A DNA stretch of 64,000 bases from Gelatoporia subvermispora B (taxonomy: Eukaryota > Basidiomycota > Agaricomycetes > Polyporales > Gelatoporiaceae): NCBI GenBank assembly GCA_000320605.2, contig KB445796.1, forward strand, positions 1,283,124 through 1,347,123. Reading direction: 5' to 3'. Positions 11,232 through 23,875 of the stretch are shown piece by piece (the first letter of the stretch is position 1; each line of letters opens with the position of its first letter). Under the pieces are notes generated by a model. The model did no database searches, was not told where the DNA came from, and was given only the letters and a program-made list of their open reading frames with translations. The position numbers and the translations under genes are program-made.

Positions 11232-12651
11232 ATGGCCGCCAAAGCTGTGAGTCCTGGTACTGAGCCAGCTTTTCGGCCACGATCGGCGCCGTGCTCATAG
11301 CCAATTTTGCGGGCCAAGTCTCGCGTCCGGGCATCTGGCTCGTCCGCACTTGGCGCTCCGGTGACTTTCATCGCAGGCCCCTTCGTTGGCCGCACAATAC
11401 GTGCGGAGCTCGTCGAAATACAAGGTGCTGAATTAGGCCGCAAGCAAGTCTCTTATCTTACTTCCGCCTTAGGCAGCATTCTAATATCACTGCCCAGGTA
11501 CGCGCGCAAGGACCGAAGGCCCCTTGATCCACCCCCCGTCGTGCAATTGAAGCTCTTTGAGGTATTCGATGAGAGTCCCGGCAATGGGCGTGGGGAGATT
11601 CTACCTCATGAGTGCGTCTATGGGTCCTCCCTGCAGTGCGATTGTGCTGAGAACTTCACCCAGCGAGGTCATGGGCTTTGGCTTCTTCTGTTTTATTGAC
11701 CTGTTCCCGTTGTTTCCCAACGACGAATCGGCCGTTTCGACACAGTCATCCATGTCTCAGCATCCCCAACAGATGCAGCCTGGCCCATCATCTGTGGGCG
11801 CGGTGCACCTACCGCTGACTGCTATTACGTACGACTTCCACACGCCCATTTCAACAGTCGATGGCTTCCGCGCTATGCTCGATGACGCTATGCTCGATGA
11901 CGCTCTGCGCCACTCTGCAACATTACCCTCAAGGTCTAACAGCCTCCACCTGTTGCAAGCATCTGATTCTACGGTTCCTTGTGCCCTAGTACCCCAGTGG
12001 CAGACAGTTGCGATCAACAATGGACAAGAGGCTCCAATGCCTGCGCCGACGGAAATTGTAGCTTATCACGGCGATACTCCAATCACGGCAACATCTATTG
12101 CCACCGATAAGCTATCTGGGACGATCTTCCGGGACTCAACGAACATCGGCATCAACGGGAAGTCTGCAATCATCTTCGTTTTTTCAGTAAATACTGCCCT
12201 TGCAGCGCTGTTGACTTTATTTACTCATCATGCTTATCAGGACGTGTCAGTCAGAATAGAGGGCATATTTGTCCTTCGATACCGAGTCTTCCACGTTTTT
12301 TCCCAAGCTGAAGGTTCTGGGCCTAGACCAGTGCTCGCCGAATGTTTCGGGGAACCATTCAAGGTCTATTCGACAAAGGACTTTCCAGGCTTGCATGCTT
12401 CTACCGATCTGACCAAGGTGGGTCTGCATTGACAGTCGTATTAGGCTGCTCCTAATGATAGTCTCAATGCGAATTCTGTATAGAACCTTTCGATTCACGG
12501 CATACGTACCAACATCCGTGCGCGTGAGCGAAGGAGAAGAAACGCAACGCACCGTGCACGTAGCGAGGCTCGGATTCCCTCTTATAGTTCACCAGATGCA
12601 TGCGTAGAGAATTACGTGCCTCCGCCACGAGGCCCGTCTAAGCGCGAGTAA
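11232..12651 (+). CDS. Velvet-domain transcriptional regulator 1 (intact)
   Basis: Velvet proteins are NF-kappa-B-like DNA-binding regulators that form dimers (VelB, VosA, VeA) and control development and secondary metabolism in fungi. Exons are 11232-11246, 11301-11443, 11498-11611, 11664-12186, 12241-12417 and 12484-12651, giving 379 aa in frame. N-terminal velvet blocks GAPVTFIAGPFVGRTIRAEL and KDRRPLDPPPVVQLKLFEV are followed by FCFIDLFP. After a low-complexity linker of about 130 residues come DVSVRIEGIFVLRYRVFHVF and a PFKVYSTKDFPGL segment. The tail has GIRTNIRARERRRR, a likely nuclear localisation signal. The second intron has a GC-AG boundary (donor gcaagt at 11444). The domain is split by the linker, as in many basidiomycete velvets. 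Confidence 0.88.
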
Positions 12652-14104
12652 CAACGAGGGCAGCTCTACGGGTAGACCATCTTGGGTCTCAATGTTTCTC
12701 CTCTGATTGCCCTCGTTCTCTTACGGATCTTGAGTCCCCAAATTTTTCATACTCTGTGATGTGTTTCACTTGCCGAATAGCCCGTATCACGTTTCCTGGC
12801 CGTGTTCCGACTCGCATTGCTTAGCGATTGCGGATACATTTATGACATTTGACATCCCGAATTTCAACATGACGTTCTCGAATTACAAGAGTCCAACGCC
12901 CGGGTGACAAGACACTGGCACAGAATACCAGAAGGTACCACTAGAGTGAGATAAAGAGAATGAAAACATGCATTCATCGATCGCGTCAACACCTCCACAG
13001 GAAGCAGCGTAGTCGTCGATTGTCCCAGCCATCTAAGTCCTGCATGTGGTGCTTCCATTCACCATTCATCTGAAAATATGTGTGTATCGGGAACTATGCT
13101 TGCATACTGAAATGAGCGGATGATTTGAGACTGTAGTTAAGACTCGAGATCGTTGAGGTTCCATCAAGGAGTTCGCGCGGGTTATCATATATTTCGGCGG
13201 CAATATATTCAAATAACCTCTACTTACAGGCACGAAAACCTCACTCATGCGGTTTGAAACTTGTGCCAACCAACCTTCGTCAAAATCGTCAAGTGGCTCC
13301 GCCTCATACACATGATCCTAACGATGCATCCAATGAAATCGATATCCCCGCCAACATGATACCGAGTAATCGCCACGCCACAAAGGGATATTGGTCCGAT
13401 AATCATTGCCGTGCAGGATAATCACGCCTTTGTGAGCCAATGCCCGGGAACTTGCATACTAGCACCGGTCTTAAGTTCACAGCACATCTACTCACGCTGC
13501 GACACGCTGTAACCCAAGTAGCCCCGGACTAGCAAGGCACATCTGGCGAGGCAGGCCTAAGGCCTGAGAGGCTCGAGCATCAAATCCCCTTGGGTGTCTT
13601 TGTCGTTCTTTGCCCGCATATGCGCCGAAACATCCTTCTCTTTCCTCCATAGAAATCAATCCCCCAACTTCTCGGATGGCAGCTTCAGGTGTTGTATGTT
13701 CGCGGAGTGGAGCCGAATCACTGGTCTCGAAGGAACCCCCGAACGTTGTGGTTCACCCGGGGTCTGGGTGTGGTCATATTGGGAGACTTGTACGGGGCTT
13801 GAGCGTAACATGCCGCTGCCGCGGATCTTCTAGACGGCCGGTTGTAGTCGTGAAGGTTCCAGCCGTTTGAAAGTATTGGCGCACCACTCGAGCCTATAGT
13901 CATTAGGTTTAAATACCAAACATGACGGGCGCAGTTCATTGAGGATATGAGCTTGCTCTATCCTCTCCTGTCTTCAACTCACCAAAACTACCGTTAGGGC
14001 ATCTGTGATGTCTAGCACTATTGTAATTACTGGTGCGTGGATTATTCAACTTCCAATGAGCTGATAACGCTCTCGAGCAGCTTCCTCGCCCAGTAGGGAA
14101 CTCA
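12652..14104. other. No supportable gene
   Basis: This 1.45-kb spacer lies between two velvet paralogues. A chain of open blocks on the minus strand (about 13.7-13.1 kb) can be spliced on paper but matches nothing I know. Decayed sequence is likely. Confidence 0.4.
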
Positions 14105-15603
14105 ATGATCGGCGCTCCGGTCACATTTGCATTCGGGCCATTAGCAGGCTACACTATACGAGGGGAGCTGGAGAAAATGCAGAAAGCCGAATCTGGGAGA
14201 AAGTATGCTTTCGAACCTGTTCCACCACTATACCCTGCGTTGACATATTCAAAGATTTACACAGAAGGACCGCAGACCGCTCGACCCGCCCCCCGTCGCT
14301 CGCTTAAGGCTTTTTCAAATAGTAAATCTAGGCACACCTCGGGAATATGAAGTCGAGTTCGAGCACTATGAGTATGTCTGCACTGTGACTCTCGAACAAC
14401 TTTCACTGAGGCTATGCCTCACAGAGAGGCGGTAGCGTTCGGCATGACATGCCATCTTGACATCTTCCCAGTGTGCGGCGGAGATGACACTACGAGTGTT
14501 CCGTCGGATGACATGGAACAACCGCAAATGATAGAGCTACCCCCGCTCCTCCCCTCTGCCATCGCCACTTCGCAGCTGTTGCCCTTGGCGTCCATTGGGC
14601 GACGCCCTGTGCCTCATCTATACTCAATCCCCTTGTCGTTGACGTCTCCAGATTTATCCAGAAGTGCAGTGAAACCATCTCTTCCGCTTATCCCATCATA
14701 TCACGGCACGTCACGGGTGATTCAGTTTCCTGCCCTGACCCTTCCACCGATGACACTGCGCGCTCTTCTTCCGAGACACAGCGCAGAAGCGAGACCAACT
14801 CCTCCACTAGCATTCAGGCCCCCCAGACTTTCATACAGTATGCGCCATCCTGGCGCCGATGCCGTTGGGCGCACCACGCCATCGGATGTTGTTGCCTACC
14901 TCAATGATTATGCCATCACCGAGCGTTCTGTTTGCACACGCTGGTTGGCAGGGAGCATTTGTGTTGACGCAACGGTGATCGATTTCGAGGGAAAGCAAAT
15001 GCTTGTCTTCGTCTTTTCGGTCAGCACTGCTTTTCTATATTCCTCGTTCACAACCGGCTTAAGCACAGTTTCGCTCATGCTGTGTTTTGCCATTTTTGAC
15101 TCTGCCAGGACGTTGCGGTACGACTCGAAGGTACCTTCGTTCTTCGATATCGTACATTCAATGTGCACGCTCGGACGACGGGAGAAAGGAATATTCCGGT
15201 GTTCGCCCAGCGCTATGGTGGGCCGTTCAAAGTATAATCCACCAAGACCTTCCCGGGTCTCTGTGCGTCAACAGCACTCACCAAGGTACTTTGTCCCAAA
15301 TCATGTCACGCGTCTTGGCCTCATGTATTCTTGTCACAGCACCTATCATCGCTAAAGATGCGCGTGCACATCCGGTCGCGATCGCGAAAGCGACGGGTTG
15401 CTGGCAGGCGCGTCGGCAAGAGCGAGGAAATGAGTGTGGAAAATGAATCAACAAGAATCGATGATTTTTTCGCGGCACCTGTAACCTCAAGGCACCCGGA
15501 GGTAACCCCAATCAGTCACTATAGAGATAAAGACAGGGGTAAAGGCAAGGAGAGGACATGCGAGTCGGTAGCGCTTGGACGAATTGTGATGAAGACCGAC
15601 TGA
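14105..15603 (+). pseudogene. Velvet-domain protein 2 with one in-frame stop
   Basis: This is a paralogue of the velvet gene at 11.2 kb with matching intron positions. Exons 14105-14202, 14255-14371, 14425-15019, 15109-15285 and 15340-15603 sum to 1251 nt, exactly 417 codons. Blocks GAPVTFAFGPLAGYTIRGEL, KDRRPLDPPPVARLRLFQ, MTCHLDIFPV and DVAVRLEGTFVLRYRTFNVH are all present, and a basic tail (HIRSRSRKRR) ends the frame. The only lesion is TAA at 15235-15237, where copy 1 has the Tyr of KVYSTK. It removes the end of the velvet domain and the basic tail. Everything around it is intact, so this is a very recent loss, a polymorphic allele, or a base error. The proline-rich linker is longer than in copy 1. 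Confidence 0.85.
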
Positions 15604-17403
15604 AAGTAGCCTGTATCAAAATTGTACCTCGTGAAGCATCGAGTTTAGAAGGACATCCTAGACCTCAAGATGCCTCTAATGATCTTCCGATTACAGTACT
15701 ACATATTCTCGCTGATCCCTCTCATTTTAGTTACGATTTTCCAGCTAGCGATCATACCCTGTATATCGCGAAATATAGCGTGACATTGGGCACTTTGTCG
15801 CATCACATGGTACGTAACGTAGGTACCCAGGATTGCATAGCTAAATAGGATTCACACTTTCACCAGAACCAATCATCATTCTATATACCTACGTTGAGTG
15901 GCAGCTTGAAACAGTACTGTTTCAAGCGGGAGACATTCTCAATGACACCTGGCAGCCAGTCGTGGTGAATTAAACCACACAGTCCCGGCCATCTTGCTGG
16001 CACTATATGTGCATTTCATGTGCTTTGTATTTCGAATCAGGTCTCAAGGCCTCAGGCCCAGGCCTCCGAAGTGCTTCAGCTACAGCAAACAAATATTTAT
16101 ATTCTGTATATCACATGCGGCACCTTCTCTTCGCGTTCGTGAGCTTCAGCTTCCGGGGATGCATGCGTATCCTTCCAGCTGGTAAAGAATCGATAGACCG
16201 CCTTGCACTTGCTTTTAGTTTGATTAAACAGCGGCGGATCATGCCTGCCGTCCTCTCCGCTGCTGCGATCATATTCTCGGCGAGTTGCCCCATCAACCAA
16301 ATTTCTACGATCTGAACCCAGAACGCTCTTCGCGAGACGCAAAGCGGCTTATCGTCTCTTTATCGACCGTCAATACAAACTTTTGCCATGGCATAGGTTA
16401 CACATGTCACATGCACCTCAGATTCTTTCTCCGACAACTTTACTCAGTAACAAGCTCTGATGACAACAAACCCAACCTAGAAGTCCTGGGACAGCTTGCA
16501 CAGCCCACCTAGTCGTGGCTGCATAGGTTCTGCTTGAAGACAGTGATTCCTAACTTTCCCCATTTTCACACACCCTACCGCCTGCTTTGCCTAGCTTTTT
16601 GGATCCACGACTTGATGCCTTTGTCTGCGCCAAGCTATAGCATCTCGATGGCCTCGCACTTGGAAGCAGTCGTTCCACGTGAGGTCGAACGCAGCGGCAG
16701 GCGCATTGTCTATATCAGGAATACTACATGTGACAAACTTGCCGTGCGCGCGAGCATCGAGAGCTACATACACAGTGGGCGCTCCTGCGTGAAGTGGTCC
16801 CGACAGTGAGGCCGCACATTCTTCGATATAGAGGGACATGCGCTGTGATTTGGCCGGGCCCCAGCGCGGAGGATGCGAAAGGGGGAATGGTGAGAGATCC
16901 ATGGTGCGCTATAAGGGTAGGAGAGGGGACGGAAATGTGTGGATGGGCAGGAAGAGGGGCGTCAGGAGGGAATGAAGGGGAAAGCGATGGAAGAAGGTGA
17001 TGGTCACACAGTGGAGAGTATGCACGGCATGCTGAAAGGAGACCTCGAAACCACACCGGGAATAAAATATATGCGTGTATGCAGAAACGAAATGTGAAAG
17101 GATAAAAATCGAGCAGCGATACATGTATCACGGTGCGCGGCATGGTCGCGCCAGGAATGAGGAGTGCGATGGCACGATGCGATATGGAGAGGACGCGCAG
17201 CGAAAAACTTTTGAACAAAATAATGGTCTGTGGGTTGCATGTGTAGGGCCCCCAAGCCTTCTATATGGATGCGATAGAACATGGTGATGTAGTCGGAAGT
17301 GCGAGGGGAACCAGTGCCCCTCGCGGCGGGGCGGCACTGCTAACCGGGAGCCCTGTCTAGCATCCGCCCTAAACCCCTTGCTCACTTGCTCAAAGGGGCA
17401 TCT
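15604..17403. other. No supportable gene
   Basis: This 1.8-kb stretch holds only short frames on both strands. I found no conserved motif, tRNA-like fold or repeat. Confidence 0.45.
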
Positions 17404-18443
17404 CTATGTTTCTACGCAACCGTGTGTTCTGCGCGTGTGCGCTGTGGTGGTGGAGCCGGGTGTGTCGGCAGGAGCGGGGGATGCAGTACCTGAGCGAGGT
17501 TGGTAGTCCTTTGAGTCGTCCAAGGCAAGCCGTGCTGCAGATTCGTCCTCTGCCGGATCGACGTCCGTGAGGCTTGTTTCCGATGCTGCGCGTGACGTGC
17601 GCTCCAGGGACGTGGCACCTGCCATTTTCACATGCGCCAGGGGTACGGCTTCGCCGCTCGCAGCGTCAACTCTAGCGTTCGCATCCGCCTTGCTTTTGGC
17701 TTCCGGCTCCTGTCCCACGACGGTCTCGTCGCTCAGACCGCGCTGCAGCAACGCATTGATCTGCTGCACTTCGCGCGGTTGCATCGGGACTCTATCAAGA
17801 GAACGCGCGGTGATGTCCGCATTCTGAAGAGTGCTCGCAGATGGACGCGCGGGCGGGGCCTGCTCGCCGACCCTGCGGCGCTTCTTCATGAGACCTGGCG
17901 GGATGGGAGGGTGGCGCGGCACATTCTCGAGCCCCGGGTGCCTGTGTTGGTGCGTGTGTGCGGACGTGGGGAGCGCGAAGGGTGCCGCGGAGAGGACGGA
18001 GGGATTCGCGGAGGGCGAGGGGAGAGACGCCAGAGGGGAAGCGTCGGGCCCGGAGACCGCGCCGGCAGGGAAGGGGTACTCAAAGCGCGAAGAGAGGCCG
18101 ATGGGTGTGCTGACCATGGTGGAAGGCGAGTGCAGCGCGAGATGAGGGGTGTCTAGGCGCGTGGGGGGCGCGTGTGAGGGCGCGCGGGCGGGCTGCGACA
18201 GCGGTCCCTTTTGCGCTGGCGGAGGGGCAGTCACCTGTGAGAAATACGGACGCAGTGTGAGACAGCAGATGTGTAGGGGGATTGAAGACATACCTCAGCC
18301 ACAGTGTTGCTGTTCTCGACGGCGACACGCTCCGAATCGTCGAGGTCCTGGTCGTGCGTGAGCCCACAGGACTCGACGTGGATAGGAGAGACGACCGCAT
18401 CTGCAGGGACGCGCGACGAAAGGGCCCAAGGGACTGTGGGCAT
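17404..18443 (-). CDS. Proline-rich hypothetical protein
   Basis: Two exons, 18443-18294 and 18234-17404, join in phase 0 through a GTATGT...CACAG intron to give 326 aa. The first exon is mixed. The second is strongly Pro/Ala/Ser-rich with a basic KKRRRV patch that could be a nuclear localisation signal. A more helical part with VQQINALLQRGLS comes next, then an acidic Asp/Glu-rich stretch. No catalytic or fold signature is recognised. Its GC content is high compared with the neighbouring spacers, typical of a coding region in this genome. It may be a nuclear or regulatory protein, but function is not claimed. Confidence 0.6.
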
Positions 18444-19480
18444 CGAGGCACTGCGACTGAGACTTCGACTGCGAACAGATGCTCAGGCTTCCGGCGGTGT
18501 AAGAGGCTGCAGTTTAGTGCAGGCCTCGGAAAATGGGGAGGGCAACTTGGCAAAGACGAGTGGCCATCGATGTTATAAGGACAAAATCGACTGCGTCGGA
18601 ACGGAGCAGGTCAGCGTACACTCGGAGATAGAGTGTGTACCTCTCCCTGATGGCTGTCCAGAGCATCCGGCCATAGGCAGACCTTTACTTCGCTGTCGAT
18701 GAGCAAGGGATAGCTTTAGTCTACGTCATAGACTCATGGTCCAACCGCAGTATACTGCCCAATTCTGGCAGGTGGGTGTAGCGCCGTGACATCGCAATCA
18801 GATTCCGCCGTAACAATTTGTCATACCATGCTCCCCAATCTTTCTCTTCATTGGCCAGCACCAGGGGTCTTTGGACTCTTTGAGGCATTCTTGGCAAGAG
18901 ATCGAACCTCTAATGGAATACCTGCGAGTAGGAACCTCTTCGTGACGTGACGCACACGACGTTTGCAACAAAATCGGTGCCAATTGTACGATTTTCTCGC
19001 CAGCCGCAGATTCGCCGAGCTATGCCGAAGTATGCCGGTGGCACTGTGTCGCTCTGTTTCGACGACCGACACTTGCCGTTTATGGCCATTTGCCAAAACC
19101 CGATGACGTCATTGCTAGGCGCACTCAGCTGCGCGATTCTGCGCCTTGGTGCCCTGTTCCTGTGTAATCTTAGTATGTTCTCTAACAAGACGCTTAATTC
19201 CAGAGGCAGTGGTGAGAACCTCAGGCTCTTAGCCACTAAACTCGGCTGAGCTCACAGTTTTCGTGTCCGGTCTATAGGTTAGAAAGGTGCTGTACGCGAG
19301 GGAATCGCAACGAGAGGTGGCATTACGCACTGCGCAGAGAACATGGTATAAGATCGTCTTGTCACAGCTGTCCTCCCCATCCAGTCGTCGCCGTGTATAC
19401 ACCTGCAGCGAATATCGTGTACGTCAAGATAAACAGCATCCATGCCTGAGTAGCGTTATTGATCTTACGTGCCCATATAG
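18444..19480. other. No supportable gene
   Basis: This 1-kb spacer precedes the velvet fragment. I looked here for the missing N-terminal velvet blocks (TIRAEL and DRRPLDPPP) and did not find them. Confidence 0.5.
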
Positions 19481-19939
19481 GACGTGTCGGTCAGAATGGT
19501 GGGCATATTTGTTCTCCGGTACCGAGTCTCCCACATATTCTCACAAGCCGCAGGCCCTACACCAAAACCAATGCTTACCGAATGTTTCGGGACACCGTTC
19601 AGGGTCTACTCGACGAAGGGTTTTCCAGGTCTGCATGCCTCTACCGATCTAACTAAGGTGGGTCTGCGTGCGCAGTCACCTTGGACTGCTCCGAGTACCA
19701 GTTTTGATCAGAAACCTGTGTAGAATCTTTCTCTTCACGGCATACGGACCAACATCCGTGCCCGTGAGCGAAGGCCCAGGAGTAACACAGTGCAGAGTGC
19801 CAAGACAGATGCCCGGCCTTCATCCTTTAGTTCTACAGACGCTTTGGCAAAAGAACCATGTGCCGTCGGACTAGCAATCCAAAACCACCATCCGCGCGTT
19901 GAATCATCGCGAGTCCCATCCAAGCGCAAGCAGTCATGA
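19481..19939 (+). pseudogene. Velvet-domain fragment 3 (C-terminal exons only)
   Basis: Two exons, 19481-19657 and 19724-19939, match the last two exons of the velvet gene at 11.2 kb. They contain DVSVRMVGIFVLRYRVSHIF, FRVYSTKGFPGLHASTDLTK and, after an intron of similar length (66 nt), GIRTNIRARERRPR. Both exons are open, and the frame closes with TGA at 19937-19939. The upstream exons carrying the first half of the velvet domain are missing, although the acceptor before DVSV is still present (catatag). It is a truncated duplicate of a velvet gene. It is unlikely to encode a working regulator unless an unrecognised 5' exon supplies a start. Confidence 0.8.
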
Positions 19940-21229
19940 GGGAAGCTCCACGGGGGCAACCAACGACTACTACCACCACATCCCTCATTTGGATGTCCCA
20001 TGGATATCGCGCAGTACCACGACTCACATGTACATCAATATCATGCGTCAATAGTTTGTGAAGGCATACTTGACATGGCATTTGCGACTCAAGATAGCCA
20101 GCTCCCAACTGACTGAATAAGTACTGGCCAGAATGCCAAGACGTAGGGCGTACTCCGTCGCAAAGATCACATATAGTCGGATTACAAATTTCGAGTGCCG
20201 CATCTGTGCAACGATGCAACAGTCTCATCTGCAATATGCATGCTCATGATTTCAGGCCTCAGGTGTTGCGAAAATGAATACGAAGGAGGATAGCACGTAC
20301 GGAACCAGATCGCGTAGTAAGTAAACGGCGTGTCTGACATCGGTGGAGCCCGTTGCCAAAGGCAGGTTCTGTGCCTTGCGTTCGACGTACCCTGCGTCAC
20401 GATAGACGATGCTGCGGATAATACGAACCATATGCTCTCGCAGAACGTTGGTGTAGCGAAATGACTTTCGGTCGTTAAGCTCTCGGTGGGATATTCCGAA
20501 GATCTGGCTTCTGACTTTTTTTTCCGCAGCTTCGCAACTTTCGTTGACCGGCCCAGTGACCGAAGCGTACCAGAGATTACCTCATATAACGGTATATATC
20601 ACGATATGTCAAAATCCATAGGAATATCATGCATCACATCGTTTTCACAATCCTATCACCGTGAGTTGCATTTGTGAAACCTTCACGAGGTCACACCGGG
20701 ACCATTTCCTGAGCAAGGCCAAAGGATGGCTCCCCGACAGAAATAAATACAGCTGCGTTGCCCTGGGCACGCACGTGCTACGGTGGTAGTCGGTCTTGGA
20801 CGGCGATGGGCGCGACAGAACATGTACCTCCGAGGTGGACGAGACGCGCGGGGCGGGACGGGCGTTAATTGCACGCGAGAGGTCAGAGAACGTCATCTCC
20901 GAGCCGAGGCGGGACATGGCACATCTTGCAATGGATGCAGCTGGCTCGTGCTGCCCGCCGCATGGGGCGCTGCCCGGTGTTGCCCGTCACGTTCCCAACC
21001 TCCCATACCCCCCGTCTGCCCTCCGCCCTCCATCTCCACATCTCATCCTATCTCATCATATTTACCCATCTTGCTCGCTTGGTTCCGTCCCGCGTTGCGG
21101 TCTGCGACGAAGTAACTAGACGCTACCAGAGGTTCTTCCGCCACCTTCGAGAACTGTACTAGCCGAGCGACGCGTCTTTTTGTATACTAAATACTTGCTG
21201 GGCGACCTGCACCGAACACACGACACGAC
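19940..21229. other. Spacer and PNS1 upstream region
   Basis: No gene is recognised. The last part (about 20.9-21.2 kb) has pyrimidine-rich runs on the plus strand, which often precede basidiomycete transcription starts, just upstream of the ATG at 21230. Confidence 0.4.
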
Positions 21230-23612
21230 ATGATTTTGAGCGACCACGAGGAGATGCAGAGCTGGAGAGACTCGCACGGCTCGTACCAGCCGGTCTACGG
21301 CCCTGGGCCAACGCCCAACTATGCCGAGCAGTACGCTCCGCCAATACAATCCGAGTACCGTGGAGGATATGCAGAGCAGAAGAGCCCGTACGAGAACGAT
21401 AGATTCAGGCCGAAGAAACGCTTGAACGACCCGATTTTCTTGATCTTGTTCATTGCGCAGGTATGTTTAGCCACTCAGTGTATGCGCGAGTGTTACTGAG
21501 TACTTTGAGGGAAGCTTGTGGGCATGGGCATCCTGGCAGGAATCGTTATATCCGACTACATCAAAAAGGGCGGCCTTGGCGGCGGGCTGGGCGAAGATGA
21601 CTCGGGGAACAATATCACTCTCAACAAGTGAGTTCTCTTGGTCCGCTCAGCACACTAATGCTCATGCATCTGCAGGCATACTCTGTACCTACTCCTACTC
21701 GTAACAGGAGCGGCCCTACTGTTATCAACGATATATCTCATGCTTGCACGCGCGTTCACACGAGGAATCATGCATATCACGCTTGTACTCTCGATCCTTC
21801 TCAATATGTGAGTGTCCTAGATGTGCTTTGCATTCAAACGTCTAATCAGTAACTCGCAGTGGAATCTGTGTATATTATTGGATTGAGAAGTATTATTGTA
21901 CGTTCCCCCTCCCTGTGGACATTCATATACTCACTCGTCCTGTGCAGCTGGGGCTATCGTATTCACAATCATCGCTGTGCTTTCAATGTTCGCATACTTC
22001 GGATACCGCTCTCGCATTCCTCTGGCCGCGACACTCCTGGAGGTAGTCATGGACATAGCAAAACATCATCCGAGCGTTTACTTCGTCGCATTCATCTCCT
22101 TGATCCTTCAAGCCGGGTACAGTGTGTACGTACTACCGCTACTTGTGCAACATGCTCTAAAGCTGACTCACATGATAGCCTGTACACCTTCACCGCCATC
22201 GGAGTGTAAGCATGAAGCTTCTACCTGGTTCTGGAGGAGTCTGAACGGCACATGTCTAGATACGAGAAGTGGACTCCTGGTAACCCATGTCAGTCACAAT
22301 AAAACCCCGACTTCACCTGTACTGACTAAACCCCAGCTTGCAGTTCTGGGACATCTTGTTCGTCGGCGAAAGTCACTGGCCTCATTGTCTACGCCACCTT
22401 CTCGTACCTGTGGACGTCGCAGGTTATCGCAAACGTCTCGCTTGCGACGCTCGCGGGTGGGCCATTCGGCAGTACGTCCTTTCTCCATCTTGTGAATCTC
22501 GCCCGGTGTTCACAACCTCCGAAAGGCTGGTACTACTTCGGACCACGCGAAGCAGGTATGATGGTAAGCACGGCACTTTGGCTCGCCTGAGCGCAGATCT
22601 GAGACACGCACATAGCCTCGCCATCCGACAAGCTCCGCATTTGCGCGCGCATCGACGCTTTCGCTGGGCTCCATTGCGTTTGGCTCGCTCATTGTCACCC
22701 TCCTGGAGCTCCTCAGGCTACTTCTGAACGCCGCGCGCAACAATGCGAACGCGGACGGATCCCGTAAGCCATGTCATTGGTACTCCCGGCTTGACGTGTC
22801 ACTGAGCCCGGTTGCGTGCGCATATAGCTGTGGAAGCGTGTCTTGCATGCTGTGCTGAGTGTATCATTGGGTGCATCGAGTCCGCGGTGCAATACTTCAA
22901 CCGGTATGCATACATCGAGATCGGTGAGCACTCCTGGTATTCGCGCCTCACCTCTATGTTGATCTTCGGGCGCGTACACAACAGCGCTCTACGGCAAACC
23001 GTACCTGCAGGCGGCGAAGGACACCTGGCGGCTGTTCGCTGACCGCGGCGTTGACGCGCTCGTGAACGACTCGCTCGTGAGCATGACGCTTACATGGGGC
23101 GCGTACGCGGTCGGGCTGCTTTGTTCGCTGTTCGCGTACTTGTATCTCAAATGTGCGCGCATGCATACTATTTCTACTCGACACTTGTGACCTAATGCCT
23201 TCCCTACAGACACACATCCGGCGTACAATTCGGCTGGGCAATATACAGCGCCGGTGGTGGCGTTTGCGTTCTTCATCGGTGCTATGTGTAGTATGTTGGA
23301 TCATGTTCTGGTCGTCTTTTTCACCATACTAACGAGCTGGTGTAGCTCTGACGCTTTCATCTGCCATTGAGGCCGGTGTGTCGACGATGTGAGTACCTAT
23401 CATTTTTCAGAGGCTCATAATTCACTGATGGTCTTGCTAGCTTCGTGGGGCTGGGCGAGGACCCGCAAGTCCTGGCTGCTCGTGCGCCTATTCTTTGGGG
23501 GGTGAACACATATATGTCTTGTCAGAAAATGTCACAATTGACTCATGAGTCTGTTTTGCAGCTCATCGCGAAAACATATCCGCAAATTTTCCAGGGCATT
23601 CCAAGAGTGTAG
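21230..23612 (+). CDS. PNS1: PNS1-like choline-transporter-like (CTL) membrane protein
   Basis: This is a multi-pass plasma-membrane protein of the choline transporter-like/PNS1 family; the yeast Pns1 substrate is uncertain. The N-terminal 70 residues are Tyr/Pro/Gln-rich and cytosolic-looking, followed by KKRLNDPIFLILFIAQ at the first membrane segment. The remaining protein is spread over about a dozen small exons with many hydrophobic segments, including FVAFISLILQAGYSV and ATFSYLWTSQVIANVSLATL. The C-terminal half has the CTL-family hallmarks: SAVQYFNRYAYIEIALYG assembled across an intron, KDTWRLFADRGVDALVNDSL, and a final segment ending PQIFQGIPRV. The start is the first ATG in frame. All introns I followed keep the frame, so it looks intact. 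Confidence 0.85.
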
Positions 23613-23781
23613 GCGTGCAGTCAGCTGACGAGGGCAGTGTTGGAGCCCTCGAGTTGGTATATTTTGTTATGCAGTAGGCATGCACTCAGAAGATATACGA
23701 ATGTATACATTTTCCTACCAAATGACGATGGGGCAGTGCGCTATACTGAAGAGGCTGTCGGGAATAATTAGATAAAAAAAG
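23613..23781. other. Spacer between PNS1 and tRNA-His
   Basis: A short A-rich run (gataaaaaaag) at about 23771-23781 becomes a T-run directly after the minus-strand tRNA. It is the likely RNA polymerase III terminator. Confidence 0.6.
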
Positions 23782-23875
23782 TGTCCCCGGTGGGAGTCGA
23801 GCCCACGTCTTCACGGATTGACATGTCCTGATCGCGGACCACAACGTAACGATCTGACCACTAATCGACGGGGAC
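23782..23875 (-). tRNA. tRNA-His (GTG) with intron
   Basis: On the minus strand the acceptor GTCCCCG pairs with CGGGGAC. The D arm is GATTAGTGGTCAGATC. The anticodon arm is TTACG-TTGTGG...CGTGA, with anticodon GTG. A short intron of about 20 nt after the anticodon separates the two halves of the stem. The T arm is GTGGG-CTCGACT-CCCAC. A T-run follows the 3' end. No CCA is encoded, as expected in eukaryotes. Confidence 0.88.

Noticed and set aside
13066..13700. Minus-strand chain of open blocks (including a DDFDEGWLAQVSNRMSEVF segment)
   Set aside because: The blocks can be joined only by choosing among weak splice sites, no family is recognised, and each block is short enough to occur by chance.
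15101..15240. A possible frameshift in velvet 2 exon 4
   Set aside because: On re-reading, ggagaaaggaatattccg keeps the frame (GERNIP). Only the TAA at 15235 remains as a lesion.
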